The position numbers were made by a program, and so were the translations under genes. A stretch of 64,000 bases of DNA, taken from NCBI GenBank assembly GCA_963662525.1, contig OY759717.1:434001-498000 (forward strand), read 5' to 3'. The stretch is from CAZSDU01 sp963662525. Its GTDB lineage: Bacteria; Bacteroidota; Bacteroidia; Bacteroidales; FEN-979. This document shows, one piece after another, positions 43,285-52,840 of the stretch (its first letter is position 1; every line of letters starts with the position of its first letter). The notes under the pieces are model-generated. The model saw only the letters and a program-made list of their open reading frames with translations, searched no databases and was not told the DNA's origin.

Positions 43285-45334
43285 TCAGACAAATCCTTGC
43301 ATCTACCGCAACTACCCTGTCTTTCCGTCCCAATAAGGGGTTAAGATCGAGTTCGGAAATTTCCGGTGCAATGCAGAGCAATGCCGACAAGCGTACCATC
43401 ACATCGGCAAACTTTTCCTCATCCACTCCTTCCTGTCCCCGCACTCCCTGAATAATTTTATAGCTTTTCAGGCTACGTATCATGGTCAGGGCTTCTTCTT
43501 TCATCACCGGTGAAAGGCCGGCTGAAACATCCTTCAGTACTTCGATGAATATTCCGCCGAGTCCGCAAAGAATAAGGTGACCGAATTTAGGTTCCATTTT
43601 TGCACCGATGAAAAGCTCTGTACCGGAAAGCATGGGCTGGATCAGAATGGCTGTGGTATCTTTTATTTTCATCATGCGTTCAAACTCCCGGCAAAGTGTG
43701 GGTTCATCTTTTACATTGAGAACGACCCCTCCCACATCTGACTTATGAATGGGGCCGACTACTTTCATCACTACTGGAAAACCAAAGGAACCAGCAGCTT
43801 TTTTAGCTTCATCCATGCTCCTCACAACCGCTTCTCCGGCTCTTGGTATTCCGCATGCATCCAACAGACCCTGGATTTCAGCAGGGGAAATATAACCATC
43901 CGAAGCATGATCAATAATGCGCCTGATGTTTTTTTCATCTACCTGAGGCAGGGTTGTATCCATGGCTGCCGGTCTGGCCGTATGATAAACCCTGGAAACA
44001 GCATTGCCGAAAACAACTTCATCAGAAAAAAAGATACGGCCCCGGGATACAAATTCAGCAATTTCTTCCCTGGCTGTCAAAACAGAAGGTAAAACAGGAT
44101 AGATGGGTTTGGAAGAGGTACGAATCTTTTCATCCAGCAATTTGTAAACGTCGAAAACCGGATTCAGTCCGGGGGTTCCAAAGATTACAGCCATGCCATC
44201 GATCTCCCTGAACTCCTTTTCCGTATAATCAATAATTTTCCCCAGTTGTTCAGCGGTTCCTGTAGCCAGGAAATCGATCGGATTGGCGACTGATGACCCG
44301 GGATAAAGCTGTGTCAGCAATTCGGCTGCTGCTTCCCCTTCGATATGAGGAACCGACATACCCCCGTTGGACAAGGCGTCGGTGAGCATGACAGCCGGCC
44401 CCCCGGCATGGGTTATAATAGCTATGTTTTTCCCTTTTAATTCGGGATACATGAATACTGAAGCCACGCTGATCAGGTCCTGTCGTCCGTAACATCTGAC
44501 TATGCCCGCTTTGCGGAAGAGCGCTTCAACCGCCACATCGGGACTTGCCAATGCCCCGGTATGGGAAGAAGCAGCACGACTGCCGGCTTCAGAGGACCCG
44601 GCTTTTACAGCAGCAATTTTGCAACCTTTCCGGATCAGGGAAGAAGCATGTTTCAGTAACAGCTCAGGTTTTGAGATCGTTTCGATATACAATAATTTTA
44701 CCCGGGAACTGGTTTCCGGATCAAAATGCTCATCCATATATTGGAGGATTTCCTCCACCCCCATCTGTGCGCTGTTGCCCACCGAGAAAACCCGGGCAAA
44801 AGTGAGTCCATTGGGGATTCCTGCCTCCATAATGAAGCAGGCTGTAGCTCCTGATCCTGAAATAAAATCGCAGCCCTTAGGATCGAGTTTTGGTATTGGT
44901 TTGGTAAAAACTCCTGCATAATGCGGTGTAAGCACACCGATGCAATTCGGTCCGATAAGTGCTCCATTTACCTTGTTGACAAGCTCAACTACGATATGTT
45001 CTAAAATTCTTCCTTCTGCACTTTCCTCACTGAAACCTGCTGATAAAATAATGAAGGCCCGTGTGTTTTTCCGTGTTGAAAGGAGTTCAACAGTCTCAGG
45101 AATGAATTTGGCCGCGATGGCCAGAATGGCCAGATCAACATCCGGCAATTGTGCGGGGTCCTGGTAACTTTTTATCCCCTGGACTTCAATTTCCTTCAGG
45201 TTTGTAACATATAGCTTTCCGGGAAAGGATGATTCCAGCAGGTTTCTGAGCACGGCACCTCCCGGCTTCTGCACATCATTGGATCCCCCAATTACAACAA
45301 TGCTTTTGGGTTTGAGTAGCTGTTCGTTGATCAT
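43277..45334 (-). CDS. ADP-forming acetate/acyl-CoA ligase (alpha-beta fusion)
   Basis: A 685-aa enzyme. It joins the CoA-binding and succinyl-CoA-ligase-like alpha part (about 1-450, phosphorylated His H258 in SSHTGALASP) to an ATP-grasp beta part (about 465-685, with PVVMKVVGPIHKSDVGGVVL and LCGLGGIFIEVLKDVS). It makes ATP from acyl-CoA and ADP during fermentation of sugars or amino acids. The single-chain form is typical of many bacteria and archaea. The gene is alone on the minus strand; the next gene upstream on that strand starts beyond a 74-base gap. All catalytic motifs look intact. The preferred acyl group is not evident. Confidence 0.92.
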   Translation of the reverse strand: MINEQLLKPKSIVVIGGSNDVQKPGGAVLRNLLESSFPGKLYVTNLKEIEVQGIKSYQDPAQLPDVDLAILAIAAKFIPETVELLSTRKNTRAFIILSAGFSEESAEGRILEHIVVELVNKVNGALIGPNCIGVLTPHYAGVFTKPIPKLDPKGCDFISGSGATACFIMEAGIPNGLTFARVFSVGNSAQMGVEEILQYMDEHFDPETSSRVKLLYIETISKPELLLKHASSLIRKGCKIAAVKAGSSEAGSRAASSHTGALASPDVAVEALFRKAGIVRCYGRQDLISVASVFMYPELKGKNIAIITHAGGPAVMLTDALSNGGMSVPHIEGEAAAELLTQLYPGSSVANPIDFLATGTAEQLGKIIDYTEKEFREIDGMAVIFGTPGLNPVFDVYKLLDEKIRTSSKPIYPVLPSVLTAREEIAEFVSRGRIFFSDEVVFGNAVSRVYHTARPAAMDTTLPQVDEKNIRRIIDHASDGYISPAEIQGLLDACGIPRAGEAVVRSMDEAKKAAGSFGFPVVMKVVGPIHKSDVGGVVLNVKDEPTLCREFERMMKIKDTTAILIQPMLSGTELFIGAKMEPKFGHLILCGLGGIFIEVLKDVSAGLSPVMKEEALTMIRSLKSYKIIQGVRGQEGVDEEKFADVMVRLSALLCIAPEISELDLNPLLGRKDRVVAVDARICLKR

Positions 45335-45408
45335 ACAAGAAAATTTCGGCTAAATTATTAAAATATAGCGAATCTGTCCAGTCCAGTTATAAGTCCGGAT
45401 TGTAAAAT

Positions 45409-46167
45409 CTACAGGAATTTAACAAATGGGACAAAGGCAGCAGTGTTCGACTTATATTCCTCCCAATCGGGTCTGCCTTCATATTTTTTCTCGAGCATAG
45501 GTACGCCGGAAATATAGCGAAGAAGAAGTGTAATAACGACCGGGCTGATGAGGGTCATCCACCCACCAGGTATACTTAAGGCATAAAAAGAAATTCCCCA
45601 CCATACCAGGGCTTCTCCGAAATAATTCGGATGACGTGTATATTGCCAAAGGCCGGTAGTAATTATTTTACCATTATTAGCGGGGTCTTTTTTAAATACC
45701 GTCAATTGATAATCGCCGACAGTTTCAATCAGAAAACCAATCCCGAAAACTACCAGTCCGAAACTATCCCACATGCCCGGAGGCCCGACGGATTTGAAAT
45801 TGATATAATAAACAGGGGCAGCAACAATAAGCATGAATAAACCCTGTAACATAAAAATCTGGAAAAAACTGCGAAGAACGAAAAATTTCCAAGTATCCCG
45901 CCAGTGTTTATAACGAAAATCTTCAGGCTTATCTTTATTCCTGAGATATATATGCATCGAAATACGCATTCCCCATAGAATTACAAGCAAAGTAACAATG
46001 AGTTTGCGGAAATCAATAACGGGATTTTGAAGCAGGGAGAATAATGCGATGACAATAAAGCCAGCTCCCCAGAAAATATCAACGATGGAATTATCCTTCC
46101 TGATCAAAGCGAAGATAAAAATGATCGTCATGTAAAGAAAAATGACTACCCCAACTTCCAGTATCAT
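45409..46167 (-). CDS. DUF1295 membrane protein (steroid 5-alpha-reductase-like)
   Basis: A 252-aa membrane protein with about six helices. It has the DUF1295/isoprenylcysteine methyltransferase-like core, including GLWQYTRHPNYFGEALVWWG and RYISGVPMLEKKYEGRPDWEEY near the C-terminus. Relatives reduce double bonds of steroids or fatty acyl chains with NADPH, or methylate prenylcysteine. The substrate of bacterial DUF1295 proteins is poorly known. It lies between an acyl-CoA synthetase and a FakA/FakB-like fusion, a loose lipid-related neighbourhood. No clear promoter box was found. Confidence 0.85.
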   Translation of the reverse strand: MILEVGVVIFLYMTIIFIFALIRKDNSIVDIFWGAGFIVIALFSLLQNPVIDFRKLIVTLLVILWGMRISMHIYLRNKDKPEDFRYKHWRDTWKFFVLRSFFQIFMLQGLFMLIVAAPVYYINFKSVGPPGMWDSFGLVVFGIGFLIETVGDYQLTVFKKDPANNGKIITTGLWQYTRHPNYFGEALVWWGISFYALSIPGGWMTLISPVVITLLLRYISGVPMLEKKYEGRPDWEEYKSNTAAFVPFVKFL

Positions 46168-46217
46168 ATTAAAACAATCTTAACAATCACCCCAATCAGC
46201 ACTTACAGATTACTATT

Positions 46218-48020
46218 TTACTCCATCATAATGGCAATGCATACTACCCCGGTTCCTGTATTCGCAACGAGGGCCGGAGAAGCGTGATCAATAAAAACAG
46301 GTCTTTTCCCGGTTAGTTTCACCATTTCATCTACATAAAAATCGACAGCTTTCTGGTTGTTTGCTTGGGTAATGGCATATTCCCAGACTTTCTTTCCCCG
46401 GATCATTTTAGCTACGGAAGCAATAAGCTTCTTCGTACTCGATTTTTCCGTGAAGGATTTTCCGAATAGCTCGGTTTTCCCTTCTTCATTAAGCATGATG
46501 ATGGGTTTGAGGTCAAGGGTCTTGGCAATAAAACTCTTGAAAGGGCTAACACGACCGCTTCTTACGATATATTTCAGGCTTGGGACGCTGACCAGAATTT
46601 TTGATTTACTTATCCATTCTTCCATGCAAGCTGTAATGTCCTCATGCGCAGCACCGCTTTCAACAGCCCTTGCTGCCCTCAGGACGATCAATCCAAGGCC
46701 TCCTGTAAGTGACTTCGAATTAAATACATTGATGCGTTTTCCAGTGCGTTTTGCAACATCAGAAGAAGCAATAAGGCTGTTTGAGAAAGTACCGCTCAAA
46801 CCCTGACTGATATGCATGCCAAGAATAGACTGATAATGTGTGGCAAGATATTCATATTTATTCTGGAAATCTCTGGATGCGGGCTGAGCTGAGGAAGGAT
46901 TTGTTTCAGATTTTTCCAGCAGGGAATAAAATTGCTGGGGCTGAATACTCATCCGGTCAAGATAGTAACTATTTCCGAAATGAACGCTCAGTGGAACCAC
47001 ATGAATCTGGTATTGATCCAAGATTGCTTTGGGCAGATCACAGGTAGAATCAGTCATTATGGCTATATCCGATTTACGGTTCAGCAGGATCTCATTCTGC
47101 ATAACCATATCATCGACTTTCTGATATGTGATATTCCCGAAATGCTGCAATTGCGAAAAAACCTCAGCAGGAAAATCGGTATGGATATGAATCCTCATTT
47201 TCTTTGGCGAACCGGCAACAACCAGTGAATCGCCACAATGAGAAATATAATTGATCATCTTTGTTTTATCCAGGTTCTCTCCCGAGATTAAAGCTTCTGT
47301 ACAAAACCTGAAACTGATTTCGTCGTGTTGGATCTCAACTTCCCCGGCAGAAACTTCTGCACTGTGAACCATGTCGATCAGCTTCTGATCAGCACCTTTG
47401 GTGAAGAATTCAACCAGCCCTTCGAGAAAGAAAACAAAACCTTTGGCACCGGCATCCACCACATGCGAGCGGGCCAGCACTTCAAGTTTTCCGGTGGTCA
47501 TTGCCAGTGATTCCAGCGCTTTATTATAGGCTTCTATCAACAATTTGATGAAATCATCGATACGATCCTTGAAGGCATCCATGTATTCGGCCCAGTCTTT
47601 AATCACGGTAAGGATAGTTCCTTCGACGGGATTCGCGATGGCTTCGTAAGCATAATTCACAGCCCGTTTCATGCTACCAGCAAAAGCCTGTATATCAAGG
47701 GCCTGCTCGGTTTTTATTTCATTGCTGAAGCCATAAAGAAACTGGGCAAAGATTATCCCTGAATTGCCCCTGGCCCCGGTGAGTGCGGCATCAGCAAGCG
47801 CAGTAGCAGTCAGTTTAGGATTGTCGGTAGGGATGATGGCATCTATGATGGAACGCATCGTGGATGCGAGATTTGTACCAGTATCGGCATCAGCTACCGG
47901 AAATACGTTGATTTTATTGAGCAGTTTCTGGTGTTCGAAAATGCGCTGAGCGCCCGCAAGAAATGAATAATAGAGCTGTTTGCCATCAAGCTCTTTTATT
48001 TTTTGTACAGGATCAGTCAA
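46218..48020 (-). CDS. DAK2-DegV fusion (fatty acid kinase FakA-FakB-like)
   Basis: A 600-aa single chain. Residues about 10-200 form a DAK2 kinase domain with the Mg-ATP motif NVFPVADADTGTN and ALTGARGNSGIIFAQF. About 210-310 matches the FakA middle domain, including MRIHIHTDFPAEVF. About 315-600 forms a DegV fatty-acid-binding domain (IMTDSTCDLP, HISQGLSGTFSNS, and a terminal H-A-S-P-A region). In Firmicutes the kinase FakA and binding protein FakB are separate; together they phosphorylate free fatty acids. The fusion suggests both steps in one protein. A TATCTTTG box is at 48044-48051. Confidence 0.9.
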   Translation of the reverse strand: MTDPVQKIKELDGKQLYYSFLAGAQRIFEHQKLLNKINVFPVADADTGTNLASTMRSIIDAIIPTDNPKLTATALADAALTGARGNSGIIFAQFLYGFSNEIKTEQALDIQAFAGSMKRAVNYAYEAIANPVEGTILTVIKDWAEYMDAFKDRIDDFIKLLIEAYNKALESLAMTTGKLEVLARSHVVDAGAKGFVFFLEGLVEFFTKGADQKLIDMVHSAEVSAGEVEIQHDEISFRFCTEALISGENLDKTKMINYISHCGDSLVVAGSPKKMRIHIHTDFPAEVFSQLQHFGNITYQKVDDMVMQNEILLNRKSDIAIMTDSTCDLPKAILDQYQIHVVPLSVHFGNSYYLDRMSIQPQQFYSLLEKSETNPSSAQPASRDFQNKYEYLATHYQSILGMHISQGLSGTFSNSLIASSDVAKRTGKRINVFNSKSLTGGLGLIVLRAARAVESGAAHEDITACMEEWISKSKILVSVPSLKYIVRSGRVSPFKSFIAKTLDLKPIIMLNEEGKTELFGKSFTEKSSTKKLIASVAKMIRGKKVWEYAITQANNQKAVDFYVDEMVKLTGKRPVFIDHASPALVANTGTGVVCIAIMME

Positions 48021-48043
48021 AATTAATAGGTTTAAAAAACATA

Positions 48044-48051
48044 CAAAGATA
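48044..48051 (-). promoter_or_regulatory. Promoter -7-like box for the DAK2-DegV gene
   Basis: The minus-strand sequence TATCTTTG matches TAnnTTTG, 23 bases before the start at 48020. Confidence 0.5.
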
Positions 48052-48069
48052 GGAATAAAAAATAATTCA

Positions 48070-48597
48070 CTATTTTAATCGATTGCAATCCTTAAGTCTG
48101 CCAAGTGAAATCATTTCATTCAGTGAATGGACCGGGTCGGCATACTGATTTTTCTTCCCGCATTGATACAGCTCAAGTAAAGGATCTATCTCCAGTAAAT
48201 TCTGCATCAGTTCTTCTGCCGTTGGTGTTTTACCCAGCCGACTGTATTTCTCATAGGTATAGGTCAGAAAAGCAACATCCGGCCCAATTCCCCGGTTATC
48301 GAGCAAATATCCATCTTTCAGGGTGTCAGGGTAGGAAAATTTTCCCTGATAGTATAAATCATGAATGTCAGGAAATGATAAAATCTTTGATTTATCAGGT
48401 GAAAGGATCAGCGGAACCTGCCTGGAATAATCGGCCCTGGTTTTATAAACAAAGCAGGCCGGGCCGGGAATGTCGGGTCCGGCTCCCGTTATTGTTGTTG
48501 AAGAGGTCCTGACAGAGGCAGAAGTTCTACTGCAAGAATATAAAAGAAAACATGGGAGCACCAAAATAAAACCGATGAAAACACGCTTGTACATCAT
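48070..48597 (-). CDS. Hypothetical lipoprotein
   Basis: A 175-aa protein with a signal peptide and lipobox (LLYSC, cysteine at residue 22), so it is likely anchored to a membrane. The mature part has no recognised domain. Visible features are a segment around LILSPDKSKILSFPDIHDLYY, and DNRGIGPDVAFLTYTYEKYS, both conserved-looking. It starts 103 bases from the divergent DUF1573 gene, with promoter-like boxes for both. A distant neighbour on the same strand is the DAK2-DegV gene, 50 bases downstream, so they may be co-transcribed. No function is proposed. Confidence 0.65.
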   Translation of the reverse strand: MMYKRVFIGFILVLPCFLLYSCSRTSASVRTSSTTITGAGPDIPGPACFVYKTRADYSRQVPLILSPDKSKILSFPDIHDLYYQGKFSYPDTLKDGYLLDNRGIGPDVAFLTYTYEKYSRLGKTPTAEELMQNLLEIDPLLELYQCGKKNQYADPVHSLNEMISLGRLKDCNRLK

Positions 48598-48619
48598 ATA
48601 ATTTTGAAAAAGACATCTG

Positions 48620-48627
48620 CAAAATTA
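48620..48627 (-). promoter_or_regulatory. Promoter -7-like box for the lipoprotein
   Basis: The minus-strand sequence TAATTTTG matches TAnnTTTG, 22 bases before the start at 48597. It is divergent with the box at 48651-48658. Confidence 0.45.
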
Positions 48628-48650
48628 AAATAGAATTTCAGAATAATTCA

Positions 48651-48658
48651 TAATTTTG
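48651..48658 (+). promoter_or_regulatory. Promoter -7-like box for the DUF1573 gene
   Basis: TAATTTTG matches TAnnTTTG, 42 bases before the ATG at 48701. A leader of about 35 bases is implied. Confidence 0.5.
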
Positions 48659-48700
48659 CATTCAGTTCACAGATTGTTAAAACAAAATATCTAATTTATC

Positions 48701-49159
48701 ATGCAAAAATTAATGTTGTCGTTCGTTCTGCTGGTTTTTACTTTCATCAGCGTGAATGCCCAGGATGCCGCTCAGCCGGTAAATCCGAATGCACCGGAAA
48801 TTTCTTTTGAGAAAACTTCCCACGATTACGGTACAATAGTACAGGGAGGCGATGGGACATGTGAGTTTAAATTTACCAATACAGGGAAAGAACCCCTGAT
48901 TTTATCCAAACCCCAATCTTCATGCGGTTGTACTATCCCTACCTGGCCCCAGGAACCTATTCTTCCGGGAAAAAGCGAAGTCATCAAGGTAACCTACAAT
49001 ACACAGAATATAGGCCCGATCAATAAAAGCGTGACTATTACCTCCAATGCAAAAACCAGCCGTATTGTTCTCACGATCAAAGGCAATGTTGTCGCTAAAC
49101 CTGCAACTACCCTGCCGGAAAAGACCAATGTACAGAGTGCGACACCTGTAAATAAATAA
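48701..49159 (+). CDS. Secreted DUF1573 protein
   Basis: A 152-aa protein with a signal peptide (about residues 1-20, ending VNAQ) and one DUF1573 Ig-like domain with the family phrases FEKTSHDYGTI, CEFKFTNTGKEPLIL and SSCGCTIPTWPQEPILPGKS. The role of this very common Bacteroidota family is not established. The domain resembles ASPM-SPD-2-Hydin beta sandwiches. The next gene, an aminotransferase, starts five bases after its stop, so they are co-transcribed even though no functional link is obvious. A promoter-like TAATTTTG box is at 48651-48658. Confidence 0.88.
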   Translation: MQKLMLSFVLLVFTFISVNAQDAAQPVNPNAPEISFEKTSHDYGTIVQGGDGTCEFKFTNTGKEPLILSKPQSSCGCTIPTWPQEPILPGKSEVIKVTYNTQNIGPINKSVTITSNAKTSRIVLTIKGNVVAKPATTLPEKTNVQSATPVNK

Positions 49160-49164
49160 GACTG

Positions 49165-50361
49165 ATGCCAGCAATTTCAAACCGTGGACAGATTGTCCCG
49201 CCATCTCCCATCCGTAAACTCGTTCCCTTTTCTGATGAAGCCAAGAAAAGGGGGATTAAGGTGTACCATTTGAATATCGGACAACCCGATATCCCAACAC
49301 CTGAGAATGCCATCGATAAAATCCGTAATCTCGATATGAAGGTGATTGAATACAGCCATTCGGCAGGGATCCCTTCTTATCGTAAAAAACTGGTGGAATA
49401 CTATAAACGCTATGGGATTGATGTGAGCGCCGAGGAAATGATCATCACCACCGGTGGGTCAGAAGCTATTCTTTTTGCTTTAATGACCTGCCTGGATCCT
49501 GGTGACGAAATCATCATCCCCGAACCATTCTATGCCAATTACAACGGGTTTGCAGTGGCTGCCGGAGTAGTAGTTAAACCCATAGAGTCGTTTATAGAAG
49601 ATGGGTTTGCCCTTCCCCCGATGAGTGCTTTTGAAAAGGCAATCACGCCTAAAACAAAAGCAATCATGGTATGTAATCCCAACAATCCTACCGGTTACCT
49701 CTATTCAAGGGAAGAGCTGGAATTGCTGAGAGATATCGTTAAAAAGTACGATCTGTATTTATTTGCCGATGAAGTATACCGGGAGTTTTGTTATGATGGA
49801 AAACAGCATTACTCCGTCATGCAACTCCAGGGCATTGACCAGCATGTTGTCCTTATGGATTCCATCTCCAAACGGTACAGTGCATGCGGAGCACGCATCG
49901 GAGTACTGATCTCCAAGAATAAAGAACTGATGGGAGCTGCCATGAAATTTGCCCAGGCCCGTTTAAGTCCGCCTACTTTTGGTCAGATTATCGGTGAAGC
50001 GGCTATCAGTACTCCCGACTCATACCTGACCGGTGTATTGGCAGAGTATGTCAAACGCAGGGATGTCGTGGTAAATTCCATCAATAAAATGCAGGGATGC
50101 TTCTGCCCCAATCCCGGTGGCGCTTTCTATGCCGTTGCTCGACTCCCTATAGATAATGCGGATAAGTTCTGCCAGTGGCTGCTCGAAGACTTCAATTTTG
50201 AAGGAAAAACCGTGATGCTGGCTCCTGCTACTGGTTTCTATTCAACCAGGGGACGTGGTAAAAATGAAGTCCGTATCAGTTATGTATTGAATGTCGACGA
50301 CCTGAAAGCCTCCATGAAATGCCTGGAAGAAGGTCTCAAAGTATATCCGGGTAAAATATAA
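49165..50361 (+). CDS. Class I/II PLP-dependent aminotransferase
   Basis: A 398-aa fold-type I aminotransferase of the aspartate aminotransferase group. Features are YHLNIGQPDIPTPENA near the N-terminus, TTGGSEAILFAL, VCNPNNPTGYLYS, ADEVYREFCYDG, the PLP lysine in SISKRYSACGARIG, and a C-terminal Arg in NEVRISY for the substrate carboxylate. It probably transfers amino groups between aspartate or another amino acid and 2-oxoglutarate; exact specificity cannot be read. It starts five bases after the DUF1573 gene and ends two bases from the convergent DUF1343 gene. Confidence 0.92.
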   Translation: MPAISNRGQIVPPSPIRKLVPFSDEAKKRGIKVYHLNIGQPDIPTPENAIDKIRNLDMKVIEYSHSAGIPSYRKKLVEYYKRYGIDVSAEEMIITTGGSEAILFALMTCLDPGDEIIIPEPFYANYNGFAVAAGVVVKPIESFIEDGFALPPMSAFEKAITPKTKAIMVCNPNNPTGYLYSREELELLRDIVKKYDLYLFADEVYREFCYDGKQHYSVMQLQGIDQHVVLMDSISKRYSACGARIGVLISKNKELMGAAMKFAQARLSPPTFGQIIGEAAISTPDSYLTGVLAEYVKRRDVVVNSINKMQGCFCPNPGGAFYAVARLPIDNADKFCQWLLEDFNFEGKTVMLAPATGFYSTRGRGKNEVRISYVLNVDDLKASMKCLEEGLKVYPGKI

Positions 50362-50363
50362 GC

Positions 50364-51542
50364 TCAATCCGGATACAAGAGATACTTCTTTCTTATTGTC
50401 TTAAACCTGACAAGGTCATCCTGCCAGGTTTTTTTTATCTCCGCCTCCGACATACCTTGGATGATCTGATTTCTTAAAACATCGGTTCCTGCCAATTGGT
50501 CAAAATAGGAAGAAAAAAAATCTGGTCTGTTTCCCAGTATCTTATAGGCAGATATCAGCCAGAAAAGGTTAATCTGCCCGGCAATTTCCTGATTATTGTC
50601 TGTGACCATCTGTAAATTAGTCCCATGGCAAACCTGGTTTTCAAAAGGGGGATGTAAACTCATCCCAGGAATACTGATCGGTATAAATGTGTAAGAACCC
50701 GTTATAAAATCAGGATGGCCAAAAACTTCAAATGGATGATATGTACCTCTTCCGACGCTGATGATGGTCCCTTCAAAAAAACATAAGGAGGGATATAGGA
50801 GAATGGCATTCATGCAGGTAAGATTCGGTGAAGGTTTGGTTAAATCATTTATCCTGGTAGGATGTGTATATCCTTCCAGTGGAATGATGGTGAGGTCACA
50901 ATGTATATGCATCTTCAACCACCCTTCTCCGTTAACCATCCTTGCATATTCCCCGATCGTCATTCCATAAACAACCGGAACAGGATGCAAACCGATAAAA
51001 GAGGAGAACTTTTTATCCAGGAGAGGACCATCGATAAAAAATCCATTGGGATTCGGCCGGTCGAAAACGATGAGGGGAATATTATTCTCGGCACAGGCTT
51101 CCATGACATAGGTCAGGGTGGAAATATAGGTATAGAACCTGACTCCGACATCCTGCAAATCAAAAATCATCAGGTCTATTCCTTTCATATCGATAGGCGA
51201 GGGTTTCTTCTTTTTTCCATAAAGTGAAACTACCGGCAGACCCGTTACAGAATCCCTGATATCCGTGATATTTTGTCCCGCTTCTTCACTTGTTCTGAAA
51301 CCATGCTCAGGAGAAAAAATCCGCTGAACCTGAAATCCTTCCTGCAACAACCCATCTACCACATTAATCCCGGCAGCAAGACTGGCATTATTGGCAACTA
51401 CACCCAAAGATTTTCCCAGCAGCAAGGAAGCATATACCTCACTTCTTTCAGCACCGGGTTTCAGTGGCAATTGTGCAATCAAGGTTAGAGAAACAGATAA
51501 TAGAGAAAGAAAAATACCTGCTAAGCGAAAATTTCTGATCAT
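50364..51542 (-). CDS. DUF1343 / NamZ-type exo-beta-N-acetylmuramidase
   Basis: A 392-aa secreted protein with a signal peptide (about residues 1-22). It contains the DUF1343 core: NNASLAAGINVVDGL, RIFSPEHGFRTSEEAGQ, LPVVSLYGKKKKPS, and LMIFDLQDVGVRFYTYISTL. Members studied in Bacillus and Tannerella release terminal N-acetylmuramic acid from peptidoglycan fragments. Here it could work with the NagZ-like fusion at 38924-41764 and Mpl at 56574 in cell-wall recycling. It ends two bases from the aminotransferase stop. Its start diverges from the LolC/E-type permease gene. Confidence 0.88.
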   Translation of the reverse strand: MIRNFRLAGIFLSLLSVSLTLIAQLPLKPGAERSEVYASLLLGKSLGVVANNASLAAGINVVDGLLQEGFQVQRIFSPEHGFRTSEEAGQNITDIRDSVTGLPVVSLYGKKKKPSPIDMKGIDLMIFDLQDVGVRFYTYISTLTYVMEACAENNIPLIVFDRPNPNGFFIDGPLLDKKFSSFIGLHPVPVVYGMTIGEYARMVNGEGWLKMHIHCDLTIIPLEGYTHPTRINDLTKPSPNLTCMNAILLYPSLCFFEGTIISVGRGTYHPFEVFGHPDFITGSYTFIPISIPGMSLHPPFENQVCHGTNLQMVTDNNQEIAGQINLFWLISAYKILGNRPDFFSSYFDQLAGTDVLRNQIIQGMSEAEIKKTWQDDLVRFKTIRKKYLLYPD

Positions 51543-51589
51543 ACTATTATCCTCCTGTTTTCTGCCTTTACCGGCATCTTAAAAAAAAC

Positions 51590-51597
51590 TACTTTTG
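51590..51597 (+). promoter_or_regulatory. Promoter -7-like box for the LolC/E-type permease
   Basis: TACTTTTG matches TAnnTTTG. A TTTA at 51567-51570 stands 19 bases upstream in the -33 position, a good match but for the last base. The TTG start codon follows 22 bases downstream. Confidence 0.55.
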
Positions 51598-51619
51598 CAA
51601 AATAAATGAATTCCCTGAA

Positions 51620-52840
51620 TTGAACATTGAATTTTTTATCGCCCACCGCATTGTTTCCAGGACCAAAGGTAACTTTTCTAGACCCGTGGTCAGGATTGCC
51701 ATCATTGCCATTGCACTCGGGTTTACCGTGATGTTCATTTCCGTTGCCATTCTGAAAGGTTTCCAGCAGGAGATCAGGGAGAAAGTAATTGGGTTCGGAG
51801 GACATATCCAGATTTCCAGGTTTACGGAAAATTCCACCCTGGAACCACAGCCAGTTGAAAAACATCAGCCTTTTTTGAAGGTCCTCAATCAAACACCGGG
51901 CATCAGACACATTCAGGTCTATGGGATCAAAGCCGGAATAATAAAAACCCGGGATCAAATCCAGGGAGTAGTCCTAAAAGGTATCGGTAAAGATTTCGAT
52001 TGGACCTTTTTCAAAAAGAGGATCGTGGAAGGCAACACCTTTACCGTGGGGGATACAGGTCGTACCAACGACATCCTGATTTCCAGAAAACTGGCTCAAT
52101 TGCTGAGCCTGAAACTCCATGATGACTTGCGTATGTATTTCATTTCTGGAAACAATACTCTGGCCAGAAAATTTAATATATGTGGTATCTATGAAACAGG
52201 TCTCGAAGAATTCGACAATTTGTATCTGATTGGAGACATTCATCATATCCAGAAGTTAAATGGCTGGACCCTCGACCAGGTTGGCGGGTTCGAAGTACTG
52301 ATCAATGATTTTGACGATATCGACCGCCTGGGAAAATTTGTTTATCACCAGACCGGTTTCAGTCTCGATGCATCCACCATCAGGCAACGTTACCCTCAGA
52401 TTTTCGACTGGCTGGAACTACAGGATATCAACGTGCTCATCATCCTTATCCTGATGATCATGGTATCAGCCATTACCATGATATCTACCTTGCTGATCCT
52501 AATCCTGGAGCGAACCAACATGATCGGTATCCTGAAATCGCTGGGGATGACCAGTTCAGGCATACGTGAGATCTTCCTTTATAACGCGATCTATATTATC
52601 GGGATAGGATTGCTGGCAGGGAATATCCTTGGATCCGGATTTTGCCTGCTGCAAAAATACTTCGGGTTGGTTACCCTCCCCCAGGAATCCTATTATGTTT
52701 CGGTAGTACCAGTCTATCTTGGAGGATGGAACATAGTCCTGCTGAATATCTTCACCATCCTGATCTGTTACCTGATGCTGGTCATTCCCTCCTTCATTGT
52801 AACCAGGATCAGCCCCGTAAAAGCTATCCGATTCAGCTAA
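51620..52840 (+). CDS. LolC/LolE-type ABC transporter permease (FtsX domain)
   Basis: A 406-aa membrane protein with one N-terminal helix (about 28-48), a MacB-type periplasmic domain (about 55-250) and three C-terminal helices of the FtsX type (about 275-300, 322-345, 370-393). The opening NIEFFIAHRIVSRTKG is typical of Bacteroidota LolC/E proteins, which release lipoproteins from the inner membrane for transport to the outer membrane. The start is TTG at 51620; a nearby ATG at 51606 is in another frame and stops at once. The partner ATPase LolD is not in the window. Its stop is one base from the convergent kinase gene. Confidence 0.87.
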   Translation: MNIEFFIAHRIVSRTKGNFSRPVVRIAIIAIALGFTVMFISVAILKGFQQEIREKVIGFGGHIQISRFTENSTLEPQPVEKHQPFLKVLNQTPGIRHIQVYGIKAGIIKTRDQIQGVVLKGIGKDFDWTFFKKRIVEGNTFTVGDTGRTNDILISRKLAQLLSLKLHDDLRMYFISGNNTLARKFNICGIYETGLEEFDNLYLIGDIHHIQKLNGWTLDQVGGFEVLINDFDDIDRLGKFVYHQTGFSLDASTIRQRYPQIFDWLELQDINVLIILILMIMVSAITMISTLLILILERTNMIGILKSLGMTSSGIREIFLYNAIYIIGIGLLAGNILGSGFCLLQKYFGLVTLPQESYYVSVVPVYLGGWNIVLLNIFTILICYLMLVIPSFIVTRISPVKAIRFS

